Made by a program: the position numbers and the translations under genes. Below the pieces are notes generated by a model. The model had not been told where the DNA came from and did not search any database. It worked only from the letters and a program-made list of their open reading frames with translations. Below, piece by piece: positions 1-7,220 of a DNA stretch of 34,679 nt (position 1 is its first letter; each line of letters starts with the position of its first letter). Source of the DNA: Candidatus Acutalibacter pullistercoris (GTDB lineage Bacteria > Bacillota > Clostridia > Oscillospirales > Acutalibacteraceae); assembly GCA_019115285.1 (NCBI GenBank), contig DXDU01000115.1, forward strand, positions 1 through 34,679, written 5' to 3'.

Positions 1-229
1 AGGAAAATCCCTCCACAAAGGGCGTTCCGGGGCGCGTGCCCGCGCTGGGCAATAAAATCCCTCCGCTGAGGGGCGCTCCGGGATTTTCAGTCGCCCTGAC
101 CACCTAAGTTGCGTAGACCATCCCCGAAAACCCCGGTGAGTGAGCGAAGCGAACGGATAGGGGTTTTCCCTGGCCAGTCCGGCCACGGACCCCCGCGCGG
201 GCACGCGCCAGGCGAGACGGAGCAGGCCT
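1..229. repeat. intergenic repeat/hairpin region downstream of the minus-strand small-protein operon
   Basis: No gene is seen here. Two hairpins are visible: aaaatccc...gggatttt around 52-98, and gaaaacccc...aggggttttc around 126-170. The second could terminate the leftward operon that stops at 230. The 21-nt stretch at 29-49 and the 13-nt stretch at 1-13 both recur near the other end of the window (34350-34370 and 34390-34402), so this is a dispersed repeat. The ORF called at 109-483 is a repeat and antisense shadow. Confidence 0.6.
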
Positions 230-526
230 TTACAGCAGCAGGAACAGCAGGGCGAAGAGGAGATCCTCGTGGCCCTCCTCCTGGGAGAGGAGCAGGACCA
301 GGGCCAGGATCACCGTGCGCTCTTTGTCCTGGAAGAGGGCCGCCAAGGCCCCCTCCTCCTTGGGGGGAGGAGGCTCTTTGGGGGGCGGGCTGCTCTTCTC
401 CGAGGCAGCCGCCTTCCCCCGCCCCTGTCCGCCCCCAGGGGGGTGGGGGAACCTGGCCCGGGACTGCATCTCCCGGGCCCTGAGCACCGCCTCCTCCTGC
501 ATCCGGCGCAGATCGTATTCCGCCAT
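230..526 (-). CDS. small uncharacterised protein with hydrophobic C-terminus
   Basis: This 98-aa protein is the last gene of a three-gene leftward operon. The ORF track starts at a GTG (532) lying directly against the AGGAGG. The ATG at 526 has ideal 6-nt spacing from that site, so I use it. The SD overlaps the stop codon of the upstream gene, which implies translational coupling. The N-terminus (about 1-28) is a charged helix. The middle (29-62) is Gly/Pro/Lys/Glu-rich and probably disordered. The C-terminus (64-98) is very Leu-rich, with two hydrophobic stretches split by SQEEGHED, and could be a helical hairpin or membrane-associated. I do not recognise a named family and offer no function. 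Confidence 0.7.
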   Translation of the reverse strand: MAEYDLRRMQEEAVLRAREMQSRARFPHPPGGGQGRGKAAASEKSSPPPKEPPPPKEEGALAALFQDKERTVILALVLLLSQEEGHEDLLFALLFLLL

Positions 527-537
527 GGCCACCCTCC

Positions 538-930
538 TTACAGCAGCCCGGCCAGCAGGCCGGAAAAAGCCCCGCTCTCCTTTAAGAGAGGCAGCAGCCG
601 CAGCAGCTGCAAAATGCGCAGGGCCTCGTCCAGCTTCTTCTGCCTGGCCTCCCCCAGCAGGGGGCGCAGGGCCTTTAACAGCCTGGCGGCGTCGTCCTCC
701 CGGGCCGCCTTGCCCAGCAGGGGGCCCAGCTTGGCCGCCAGGGACAGGGCTTCGGGCGCCAGCCCCCCGCCCCCTTGGGTCAGCCCCGCCAGGGCCCCCA
801 GGTCCGGCTCAGCAGCAGGGGCAGGGGCCTCCCCCTTGCCCTGGCCCAGAGAGGCCAGCAGCCCGGAGAGCTGCCCCTGCACCCCCGGGTCGCTGAGCAG
901 GCTTTGCAGCTGTTTCGACAGGTCGTCCAT
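538..930 (-). CDS. uncharacterised Leu/Ala/Gly-rich helical protein
   Basis: This 130-aa protein is the middle gene of the leftward trio. It starts with ATG at 930, 9 nt after the stop of the upstream gene, with a GAGG seven bases before the start. It consists of short amphipathic helices (LQSLLSDPGVQGQLSGLLASL near the N-terminus), a low-complexity Gly/Ala/Pro linker around 32-60, and a long Leu-rich helical C-terminal half ending LLAGLL. The LLSDP...LL pattern also appears in the 81-aa protein upstream (VLSDPQAARRLLESPQGQSLL), so the two may be related or interact. There is no catalytic motif, signal peptide or clear transmembrane helix. Function is unknown. Confidence 0.72.
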   Translation of the reverse strand: MDDLSKQLQSLLSDPGVQGQLSGLLASLGQGKGEAPAPAAEPDLGALAGLTQGGGGLAPEALSLAAKLGPLLGKAAREDDAARLLKALRPLLGEARQKKLDEALRILQLLRLLPLLKESGAFSGLLAGLL

Positions 931-939
931 GGGGCGGCC

Positions 940-1185
940 TCAGGGCTTGGGGCCCAACAGCCCCAGGCTTCGCAGCAGGCTCTGGCCCTGGGGGCTCTCC
1001 AGCAGCCGCCGGGCGGCCTGGGGGTCGGAGAGGACCTGTTCCAGCTGAGGGCCCTGGCCTTTCTGCCGCAGGGATTCCAGCAGCTCTCCGTTTTCCGCGG
1101 CCCGGCGCAGGGCCTGGGGCGTGGTGCCCAGGCGGCCGGCGGCCGCCCGCAGCAAGGCTTCCAGGCGGGGATCGTTCTGTTCCAT
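940..1185 (-). CDS. small uncharacterised helical protein
   Basis: This 81-aa protein is the first gene of the leftward trio. The ORF track runs it back to 1503, but that would overlap the convincing rightward phosphodiesterase gene. An ATG at 1185 follows a GGAAGGG site, so I use MEQNDPRLEALL as the N-terminus. The sequence is predicted all-helical, with an N-terminal segment resembling a small helix-turn-helix or ubiquitin-associated fold (LEALLRAAAGRLGTTPQALRRAAENGELL), followed by SDP and ESPQGQ turns separating Leu-rich helices. It has no Cys, His clusters or membrane segment. It is divergent from the phosphodiesterase at 1292 across about 106 nt. The family is not recognised. Confidence 0.72.
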   Translation of the reverse strand: MEQNDPRLEALLRAAAGRLGTTPQALRRAAENGELLESLRQKGQGPQLEQVLSDPQAARRLLESPQGQSLLRSLGLLGPKP

Positions 1186-1291
1186 GGCGCAGCCCTTCCT
1201 TTCTCCCGGGTCCCCCGGGGTACCACAGTGTATGGGCGGCGCCCCAGTCTTAGAACCAAAAAGGACACAACAAGAAGAGAGGTAAAGCAGT

Positions 1292-1765
1292 ATGCGCATC
1301 CTGGTAGTATCGGACAGCCACGGCAACGACGCCGCTTTGCGCCGGGCCCTGCTCTCCCAGCCCAAGGCGGAGGTGGTCATCCACCTGGGGGACGGGGAGG
1401 AGGAGCTGCAGCGGGCCAGGGGGAGTTTCCCCGAGAAGACCTTTTTGCAGGTAAAGGGCAATTGCGACTGGGGCTCCTCCCTGCCCCCGGCGGGGGAGTA
1501 CACCGTGGACGGGGTGAAGATCTTTTACACCCACGGCCACCTGTACGGGGTCAAGTCCGGGCTGTACACCCTGGTGTGCGCCGCCCGGGAGCGGAAAGCC
1601 CAGGTGGCCCTGTTCGGCCACACCCACCACGCCTTGGAGGAATACGACGACGGCCTCTACCTGTTGAACCCGGGCTCCCTGAACAGCTGGGAGCCCAGCT
1701 ACGGCACGGTGGACATCACCCCCCAGGGGATTGTGACCAACGTGGTAAAACTGCGGGAAAGTTGA
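1292..1765 (+). CDS. metallophosphoesterase, YfcE/MJ0936 family phosphodiesterase
   Basis: A 157-aa cytoplasmic calcineurin-like phosphoesterase of normal length for the YfcE/MJ0936 family. The metal-binding motifs appear in order: DSHGN near the N-terminus, GDGEEEL (replacing the usual GD...), GNCD in the middle and GHTH near residue 110, followed by the family's LNPGS motif. Such enzymes hydrolyse phosphodiesters with a di-metal centre, usually Mn; the physiological substrate is not known. The start has an AGAGG site about 9 nt upstream. No consensus promoter was found in the short divergent gap. The next gene, a phosphohexomutase, has its own candidate promoter, so the two may be separate units. 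Confidence 0.92.
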   Translation: MRILVVSDSHGNDAALRRALLSQPKAEVVIHLGDGEEELQRARGSFPEKTFLQVKGNCDWGSSLPPAGEYTVDGVKIFYTHGHLYGVKSGLYTLVCAARERKAQVALFGHTHHALEEYDDGLYLLNPGSLNSWEPSYGTVDITPQGIVTNVVKLRES

Positions 1766-1776
1766 CTGGATTTGAG

Positions 1777-1805
1777 TTGACATGCACCACAAAAAATGGT
1801 AATCT
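1777..1805 (+). promoter_or_regulatory. candidate sigma-A promoter for the phosphohexomutase
   Basis: A perfect TTGACA -35 (1777-1782) is followed after 17 nt by TAATCT (1800-1805). The -10 matches the consensus poorly, so confidence is moderate. It lies 66 nt before the ATG at 1871. Confidence 0.45.
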
Positions 1806-1870
1806 TATCATAGAAACTTTGGCGGTTTGCCAGGGCGTTCCCAAGCTTTCAGAAAGGTGTGTGGCAGCGT

Positions 1871-3568
1871 ATGACAGAATATGAAAGATGGTTGCAGCAG
1901 GATCTGGATGATCCCGATCTGAAGGAAGAATTGTTGGCGGTGAAAGACCAGCCCGAGGAGATCAACGACAGGTTCTACCGGGACCTGGAGTTCGGCACCG
2001 GCGGCCTGCGGGGCGTGATCGGCGCGGGCACCAACCGGATGAACGTGTACACCGTGCGAAAGGCCACCCAGGGCCTGGCCAATTACTTGCTCAAGCACGC
2101 AAACGGCAAGCCCCAGTCCGTGGCCATTGCCCACGACAGCCGGAACAAGGGCGTGCTGTTCTGCCAGCAGTCCGCGGCGGTGCTGGCCGCCAACGGCATC
2201 AAGGCCTATCTCTACCCCCAGCTGATGCCCACCCCCTCCCTGTCCTTCGCGGTGCGGCACCTGCAGTGCGACGCGGGCATCTGCGTCACCGCCAGCCACA
2301 ACCCCGCCAAGTACAACGGCTATAAAGCCTACGGCAGCGACGGCTGCCAGGTCACCGCGGACATGGCCGACGGCATTATGAACGAGATCAACTCCCTGGA
2401 CATCTTCTCCGGGGTGAAGAAGATGGACTTCGACGAGGCCGTAAAGCAGGGCCTGATCGAGTACATCGGCGACGAGACCGTAGACGCCTTCCTGGACGCC
2501 GTGTACCAGGAGAGCCTGATCGACGACGCCAGCAACCTGAAGCTGGTGTACACCCCCTTAAACGGCGCGGGCAAGATGTGCGTTACCCGGATTCTGGACC
2601 GCATCGGCATCAAGGACGTGACCATCGTCCCCGAGCAGAGCGAGCCCGACGGGAACTTCCCCACCTGCCCCTATCCCAACCCCGAGTTTAAAGAGGCCCT
2701 GCAGAAGGGCCTGGAGCTCTCCGCCAAGCTGCAGCCTGACCTGCTGCTGGCCACCGACCCGGACAGCGACCGGGTGGGCATCGCGGTGAACCAGGGCGGC
2801 GAGTTCGTGCTGATGACCGGCAACGAAGTGGGCATTCTGCTGCTGAACTTCATCGCCCAGGTGAAGAAGGAGCAGGGCAAGCTTCCCGCTCACCCTGTGG
2901 CCGTGACCACCATCGTGTCCACGGACATGGTGGACCCCATCGCCAAGGACTACGGCGTGGAGATGCGCCGGTGCCTGACGGGCTTTAAGTACATCGGCGA
3001 CATCATCGCCGAGCTGGAGGAGAAGGAAGGCAACGCCGACAGCTACCTGCTGGGCTTTGAGGAGAGCTACGGCTACCTGTCCGGCGGCTATGTCCGGGAC
3101 AAGGACGCCGTGGACGGCAGCATGCTCATCTGCCAGATGGCCTCTTACTACAAGCGCCAGGGCAAGACGTTGGTGGACGTGATCAACGAGCTGTACGAGA
3201 AGTACGGCTACTACCAGAACGCCACCCTGAACTTCGCCTTTGAGGGCGAGGACGGCATGAAGACCATGAACAAGATCATGGACACCCTGCGCAACGATCC
3301 TCCCCAGGAGATTGCCGGGGCCAAGGTGACGGGCCGCAGCGACTACCAGCTGAGCCAGTCTTACGGGGACAAGGAAGGGGCCATCGACCTGCCCAAGTCC
3401 AACGTGCTGGAGTACCGCATGGAGAACGGCTGCAAGCTGATCGTCCGTCCTTCCGGCACCGAGCCCAAGATCAAGATCTACCTCTCCGGCAAGGGCGCCA
3501 CGAAGGAGGCGTCTCTCCAGGAGATTCAGAAGATGACCGACGCCGCCCCGGCGCTGCTGGGAATCTGA
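1871..3568 (+). CDS. alpha-D-phosphohexomutase (phosphoglucomutase/phosphomannomutase family)
   Basis: A 565-aa cytoplasmic enzyme of the large Bacillus PgcA-like phospho-sugar mutase type, interconverting hexose 1- and 6-phosphates, probably glucose. All four signature loops are visible: the phosphoserine loop TASHNP (Ser about 142), the metal loop DPDSDR (about 296-301), the sugar-specificity loop GFEESYG, and the phosphate-binding loop RPSGTEPKIK (from about 526). The track starts at a GTG (1859) too close to the AAAGG site; the ATG at 1871 is 13 nt from it, slightly long but better. Glucose 1-phosphate would feed nucleotide-sugar synthesis, which fits the surface-polymer genes far downstream in the window. 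An R-type repeat begins 26 nt after the stop. Confidence 0.93.
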   Translation: MTEYERWLQQDLDDPDLKEELLAVKDQPEEINDRFYRDLEFGTGGLRGVIGAGTNRMNVYTVRKATQGLANYLLKHANGKPQSVAIAHDSRNKGVLFCQQSAAVLAANGIKAYLYPQLMPTPSLSFAVRHLQCDAGICVTASHNPAKYNGYKAYGSDGCQVTADMADGIMNEINSLDIFSGVKKMDFDEAVKQGLIEYIGDETVDAFLDAVYQESLIDDASNLKLVYTPLNGAGKMCVTRILDRIGIKDVTIVPEQSEPDGNFPTCPYPNPEFKEALQKGLELSAKLQPDLLLATDPDSDRVGIAVNQGGEFVLMTGNEVGILLLNFIAQVKKEQGKLPAHPVAVTTIVSTDMVDPIAKDYGVEMRRCLTGFKYIGDIIAELEEKEGNADSYLLGFEESYGYLSGGYVRDKDAVDGSMLICQMASYYKRQGKTLVDVINELYEKYGYYQNATLNFAFEGEDGMKTMNKIMDTLRNDPPQEIAGAKVTGRSDYQLSQSYGDKEGAIDLPKSNVLEYRMENGCKLIVRPSGTEPKIKIYLSGKGATKEASLQEIQKMTDAAPALLGI

Positions 3569-3593
3569 CCCACAGGGCCCGGTAAGGCCAAGT

Positions 3594-3688
3594 AAAAGTT
3601 TTTGGTCAAGCTTTTTTCAAAAAGCTTGTGGGGGTGCGGGGGCAAAGCCCCTGCGACCTTAAAGAGCGGCGCAGCCGCGAAAAAGAGC
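3594..3688 (+). repeat. R-module repeat, copy R1 (divergent)
   Basis: It begins with the family's aaagtttttggtcaagc signature and contains three stems: aagctttttt/caaaaagctt; gcgggggc-aaa-gcccctgc; and gcggc-gca-gccgc. The second stem has a different sequence from the other copies but is still paired, with one G-T. R1 lacks the ggagcattgt/acaatgctcc stem of R2-R4. It starts 26 nt after the mutase stop codon, in the same orientation. Confidence 0.8.
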
Positions 3689-3729
3689 AAGGCAGGGGAG
3701 ACGGCCGCACGCGCCCGCGGGGCGATAGG

Positions 3730-3766
3730 CCGCCTCCCCGTCCTATTTCCCGGGGAGGCGGTTTTA
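3730..3766 (+). terminator. intrinsic terminator after the phosphohexomutase/R1
   Basis: The inverted repeat ccgcctcccc (3730-3739) and ggggaggcgg (3752-3761) is followed by tttta. This is the first GC-rich hairpin with a T-run after the mutase. Confidence 0.65.
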
Positions 3767-3769
3767 TGA

Positions 3770-4180
3770 GCCTGTCCCCGTCTCGCCTGCCGTGGGGTAA
3801 TCTATAGAAAACCCACCCCCTGGTCTCGCCTGCCGGCTCGGTCGGTTCGCGGCAGAGCGCCACCGGCGCTCGCTCACCCCCTCCCGCGCCCATACCAAGG
3901 TGATATACGCACCCTCGCAGGCGCGGGAGGGGGATTATATTCTATAATCTCATTCCAAAGGGGGCTTTGCCCCCTTTGGGAACCCCCACTGTTGTTGCAA
4001 GCCTCCTAGATCGAGGAAGGCTCTATCATCTTGGGGGGCAAAGGGGGGCTTACGGCCCCCCTTTAATACCCCCACGGTTTATAGCTTTCCGCCTCAGAGG
4101 AAGCCATCTTCCATGGGGGTACAAGGGGATGGGGCGCAGATCACTCGCCCGAAAAACCCCCGATAGACGGGAACCTATTG
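3770..4180. repeat. P1/B1 modules and related repeats (gene-free)
   Basis: There is no gene here; the ORF at 3967-4254 is made of repeats. The P1 palindrome has arms ccccctcccgcgcc (3877-3890) and ggcgcgggaggggg (3920-3933). Next come the conserved tataatctcattcc stretch and the B1 hairpin aaagggggc-ttt-gcccccttt (about 3957-3979). A third module, with ...tttatagc..., cctcagaggaagc and atggggg, occupies about 4071-4131 and recurs at 20337-20400 and 27475-27535. Two copies of a gtctcgcctgccg motif lie at about 3780 and 3826. Confidence 0.75.
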
Positions 4181-4209
4181 TTAAATCTTGGCAAAATCTT
4201 CACAAACTA

Positions 4210-4257
4210 TTGACATTTTCTGGGCGGTGTGATACTCTAGTATTACTAGAATAGTAT
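4210..4257 (+). promoter_or_regulatory. promoter with overlapping palindromic operator candidate
   Basis: TTGACA (4210-4215), a 17-nt spacer and TACTCT (4233-4238) form a promoter for the lipoprotein transcript. A perfect 13-nt palindrome, CTAGTA-T-TACTAG (4237-4249), covers the -10/start region. It is flanked by ATACT at 4232 and AGTAT ending at 4257, giving a longer imperfect dyad. This position is typical of a repressor site, but no matching regulator is encoded beside it. Confidence 0.6.
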
Positions 4258-4261
4258 GATG

Positions 4262-4299
4262 GGGACTCCCACAGAAGGGACTCCCTTTTCTTGCTTTTT
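4262..4299 (+). terminator. leader terminator/attenuator candidate before the lipoprotein gene
   Basis: The two gggactccc arms (4262-4270, 4277-4285) pair with a single central C-C mismatch and a 6-nt loop, and are followed by the T-rich run ttttcttgcttttt. It lies roughly 15 nt downstream of the expected start of the 4210 promoter and 48 nt before the gene. Transcription into the lipoprotein gene would therefore need read-through, or the promoter makes mainly a short leader RNA. Confidence 0.5.
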
Positions 4300-4347
4300 G
4301 GGGACCCGTCATGCTGTGTCATCACCTGAGGAAAGGATGGGGACCAC

Positions 4348-4881
4348 ATGAAAAAGAAGACGAAAACCACCCTTCGCGTGGCGCTGCTGGCGCTGACAGC
4401 CCTGTTCCTGCTGGCCGCCCTGGGGGGCTGCTCCGAAAGCCAGGAGGCCGCCGGGGAGGACGCCGCCCTGCAGGAGACTTTGGAGATCCTCTACACCTGT
4501 CCCACTCCCTTCGCAAAGGAGCACGGGGAGGACTTCGCCGCCGGGGAGGCGGACTTGTCGGCCGACTACGCCGCCGCCCTGGAAGAGCTCTTCCCGGGGG
4601 AGAACTTCGACCCGGACTACTTCCAGGAGCTGTGCGCCTCTGTGTACCAGCAGGCGGGTTTTGACGCCTACTGCGCCGCAAACGGCGTCACCCTCACCCC
4701 CAAAGAGGTGAGGCTGGAGCTCACCGCCCAGGAAAACGGGGTGTACACCTTCCAGGCGGACTGCGGCTGGGAGCAGAGCGGCACCCAAAAGGACCTGACC
4801 CTGGAGGGGCGGGTCCAGACCGAGGACGGCAAGATTGTGTTTGTAGATTTCGGCGACACCCTGGAGCATGTGGTGGGGTGA
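4348..4881 (+). CDS. predicted lipoprotein of unknown function
   Basis: A 177-aa secreted lipoprotein. The N-terminus has positive charges (MKKKTKTTLR), a hydrophobic core and the lipobox LGGC at about 24-27, so Cys27 should be lipidated and the protein held on the outer face of the membrane. The mature part is acidic and Glu/Asp/Ala-rich; the C-terminal half (about 110-177) looks like a small beta-rich domain. The start is an ATG after AAGGA. The next gene, 25 nt downstream, also encodes a membrane-anchored extracytoplasmic protein, and the two probably form one operon ending at the terminator at 5391. No family is recognised. Confidence 0.8.
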   Translation: MKKKTKTTLRVALLALTALFLLAALGGCSESQEAAGEDAALQETLEILYTCPTPFAKEHGEDFAAGEADLSADYAAALEELFPGENFDPDYFQELCASVYQQAGFDAYCAANGVTLTPKEVRLELTAQENGVYTFQADCGWEQSGTQKDLTLEGRVQTEDGKIVFVDFGDTLEHVVG

Positions 4882-4906
4882 CAGCGGCAGCGGATAGGAG
4901 CGCGCC

Positions 4907-5380
4907 ATGAAAAACGGCAGATCGTTCTTGGCAGTCTGTGTGATCGAGCTGGGGCTGCTGGGGCTGGCCTTCTGGCAGATCGCCCTGTATGGGACAGGGG
5001 CGTCTCAGGCTCTGTCCCTGGCTGCGGCCTTGGACTTCTCCCCGGAGGAGGTACAGCGCATCGAGGTGCGCCACGCCGGGGCAGAGGAGCAGGCGTGGGT
5101 CCTGGAGGACCCGGAGGAAGCCCGGGAGGCGGCGGAGTATTTGGCCGCATTCCGCTACACCAAAGCCGTGGAGGTGGGCAGCCGGTCTGGCTGGGAGGAC
5201 CTGGTGGAGATCACCACCTCCGGCGGGACCTACTCTTTGGAGCTGTACCCCAACGCCGTCGAGATGGGAGAGACCCTGTACTACAGCGGGGAGCCGCATT
5301 TTTCCCACTGGCTGGCCCGCTCGGGGGGAGGGGAGTCCCCGCCCCTGCCGGAAAGCGCCTTGGAAGAATTGGAATCCTGA
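4907..5380 (+). CDS. membrane-anchored protein of unknown function
   Basis: A 157-aa protein with one N-terminal hydrophobic segment (about 7-28) that acts as signal anchor, followed by an extracytoplasmic domain. That domain reads like a small alpha/beta fold: a beta strand (VQRIEVRHAG), a helix (DPEEAREAAEYLAAFRYTKAV) and repeated strands (LVEITTSGGTYSLELYPNAVEM). This resembles small substrate- or inhibitor-binding domains seen in clostridial membrane proteins, but I cannot name the family. It follows the lipoprotein by 25 nt and is closed by a strong terminator. Confidence 0.75.
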   Translation: MKNGRSFLAVCVIELGLLGLAFWQIALYGTGASQALSLAAALDFSPEEVQRIEVRHAGAEEQAWVLEDPEEAREAAEYLAAFRYTKAVEVGSRSGWEDLVEITTSGGTYSLELYPNAVEMGETLYYSGEPHFSHWLARSGGGESPPLPESALEELES

Positions 5381-5390
5381 CAGAGAGAAA

Positions 5391-5417
5391 AGACCGCCCC
5401 CCTGGGGGCGGTCTTTT
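5391..5417 (+). terminator. intrinsic terminator
   Basis: Stem agaccgcccc (5391-5400) with ggggcggtct (5405-5414), tight loop, then a T-run (tcttttgg). It closes the lipoprotein/anchored-protein operon. Confidence 0.88.
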
Positions 5418-5466
5418 GGCGCTGGGGGAGCGGGCCGAAAAAAGCTGGGAAATTGCGAAAAACACC

Positions 5467-5495
5467 TTGCCATTTTGCCTGCTCGGGTGTAAGAT
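5467..5495 (+). promoter_or_regulatory. promoter for the MATE exporter gene
   Basis: TTGCCA (5467-5472), a 17-nt spacer and TAAGAT (5490-5495), 45 nt before the ATG at 5540. It starts after the preceding terminator, so the exporter is its own transcription unit. Confidence 0.6.
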
Positions 5496-5539
5496 GCTAC
5501 TCGTGTTTGCAAAATCTTCTCCGGAAAGGCGGCGGCTGT

Positions 5540-6877
5540 ATGACAAAAGATATGACCGTAGGCTCCCCCATGCGGCTGGTGGTCAGCTTTGCCATCCCCC
5601 TGATGTTCGGCAACCTGTTCCAGCAGTTCTACTCCATGGTGGACACGGTGATCGTGGGCCGGTTTCTGGGCACGGGCCCCCTGGCCGCGGTGGGCTCCAC
5701 CGGCTCTGTCAACTTCCTGATCCTGGGCTTCTGCCTGGGGGTGTGCGCGGGCTTTGCCATCCCCGTGTCCCAGAGCTTCGGCTCCAAAGACGAGCGGGAG
5801 CTCAAGCGCTATGTGGGGAACATCGTGTGGCTGGCGGCTGTCTTCTCCGTCCTCTTCGCCGTGGTGACGGTGGCGCTGTGCCGGCCGATTCTGGAGTGGA
5901 TGGACACCCCAGCGGACATCATCGACGACGCCTACAACTACATTGTGGTCATCTTTCTGGGCATCCCGGTGACGGTGCTGTATAACACCCTGGCAAGCCT
6001 TTTGCGGGCCTTGGGAGACAGCCGCACCCCGGTGGTGTTTTTGGTGATGGCCTCGGTGCTCAACATCGGCCTGGACCTGTTCCTCATCCTGGTCATCCCC
6101 ATGGGGGTGGCGGGGGCCGCCTGGGCCACGGTGATCTCCCAGGCGTTGTCCGGCGTGGCCTGCCTGGTGTTTATCTGGAAGCGCTTCCCCCTGCTGCACT
6201 TGTCCCGGGACGACCTGCGCCCCCGGCTGGACCACATGGCCCGGCTGCTGGGCATGGGATTGCCCATGGGGCTGCAGCTGTCCATCACCGCCATTGGCAG
6301 CATTCTGCTGCAGACCTCCGTCAACGGCCTGGGGTCGGTGGTGGTGGCCTCTGTCACCGCCTCCAACAAGCTGCAGATGCTCTTTGCCTGTGTCTTCGAC
6401 GCCCTGGGGGTGTCCATGTCCACCTACGCCGGGCAGAACATCGGCGCCAAAAAGCCCGACCGCCTGGGCCCCGGCGTCCGGTCCGGGATGGTCATCGGCA
6501 GCGTCTACTCCCTGCTGGCCCTGGCGGTGGTGCTGCTCTTTGGCCGCACCATGATGCTCCTCTTCGTAGACGCCTCGGAGACGGAGATCATCCGCCAGGC
6601 CTACCAGTTCTTGGTGATCCAGGCGGCCTTCTTCATTCCCCTGGCGGGGGTGAACGTGTTCCGGCTGTTCATCCAGGGCATGGGCTACAGCAAGGTGGCC
6701 ATGTTCGCCGGCTGCTTCGAAATGGTGGCCCGCGGTGTCTTCGGCCTGTTCCTGGTGCCGAAATTCGGCTTCCTACTGGCCTGCTTCGCCAGCCCCTGCG
6801 CCTGGACTTTGGCGGACGCCTTCCTGGTGCCCACCTTCTTCAAAGTCTTGCGCCACGCCAAACGCTTCGAAACTTAA
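5540..6877 (+). CDS. MATE family multidrug/Na+ exporter
   Basis: A 445-aa integral membrane protein of usual MATE length with about twelve hydrophobic segments in two similar halves. The N-terminus (GSPMRLVVSFAIPLMFGNLFQQFYSMVDTVIVGRFLG) is the classic MATE start, with the conserved P and NLFQQFY..D segment; LRALGDSRTP at the middle loop is also typical. It uses a cation gradient to export organic cations or other compounds; the substrate cannot be deduced. The track extends the ORF upstream to 5453, across the predicted promoter. I use the ATG at 5540, which has GGAAAGG about 10 nt before it. A short hairpin with a T-run follows at 6896. Confidence 0.94.
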   Translation: MTKDMTVGSPMRLVVSFAIPLMFGNLFQQFYSMVDTVIVGRFLGTGPLAAVGSTGSVNFLILGFCLGVCAGFAIPVSQSFGSKDERELKRYVGNIVWLAAVFSVLFAVVTVALCRPILEWMDTPADIIDDAYNYIVVIFLGIPVTVLYNTLASLLRALGDSRTPVVFLVMASVLNIGLDLFLILVIPMGVAGAAWATVISQALSGVACLVFIWKRFPLLHLSRDDLRPRLDHMARLLGMGLPMGLQLSITAIGSILLQTSVNGLGSVVVASVTASNKLQMLFACVFDALGVSMSTYAGQNIGAKKPDRLGPGVRSGMVIGSVYSLLALAVVLLFGRTMMLLFVDASETEIIRQAYQFLVIQAAFFIPLAGVNVFRLFIQGMGYSKVAMFAGCFEMVARGVFGLFLVPKFGFLLACFASPCAWTLADAFLVPTFFKVLRHAKRFET

Positions 6878-6895
6878 GAGGAGTCCCCCCTGCAA

Positions 6896-6933
6896 GAAAA
6901 GGGAAGGCCTGTGTGCTTTCCCTTTTCTTTTAT
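6896..6933 (+). terminator. intrinsic terminator after the MATE gene
   Basis: The aaaaggga... and tttcccttttctttt arms form a hairpin with a T-run 20 nt after the stop. It could also stop leftward transcripts because the stem is A-rich on the left. Confidence 0.65.
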
Positions 6934-6960
6934 CTGAAACAGGGCCAAAGCACCCGCTCA

Positions 6961-7220
6961 CAAAAAAGGAAGCCCGAAGGCTTCCCCCTTTCAATCTTCC
7001 ATTTCGAGCAGGGCCCGAGGTGTTGGGGCCGCTCGCAAAAAAGGGAAGCCCTGAGGCTTCCCCCTTTTATCTTTCCGCTTCGAACAGGCCCCAGAGCGTT
7101 GGGCCGCTCGCAAAAAAGGGAAGCCCTGAGGCTTCCCCTTTTTAATCTTCCGTTTCGAGCAGGGCCCGAGGTGTTGGGGCCGCTCACAAAAAAGGAAGCC
7201 CTGAGGCTTCCCCCCTTTCA
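6961..7220 (-). repeat. tandem array of the degV 3' end plus its terminator (period 75-76 bp)
   Basis: Four copies of a ggaagcc-ctgag-ggcttcc terminator hairpin flanked by an A-run and T/C-run start at 6961, 7036, 7111 and 7187, a period of 75, 75 and 76 nt. Between hairpins lies a ~40-nt segment whose minus strand reads GGCCCCAACAC...GAAACGGAAGATT. This is clearly a diverged copy of the last ~14 codons of the adjacent degV gene (CGPNTLGILFETED). The true degV terminator is the rightmost hairpin (7187-7217). The unit has therefore been duplicated stepwise away from the gene. The ORF-track proteins here (6930-7187, 6991-7221 and others) are repeat translations. Confidence 0.85.

Noticed and set aside
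3967-4254. 95-aa plus-strand ORF
   Set aside because: It lies in the B1/third-module repeats and runs over the promoter at 4210; no SD.
6961-7220. CRISPR-like appearance of evenly spaced repeats
   Set aside because: The spacers are themselves repeated (degV 3' end copies), the period is 75-76 bp, and there are no cas genes; it is a tandem duplication.
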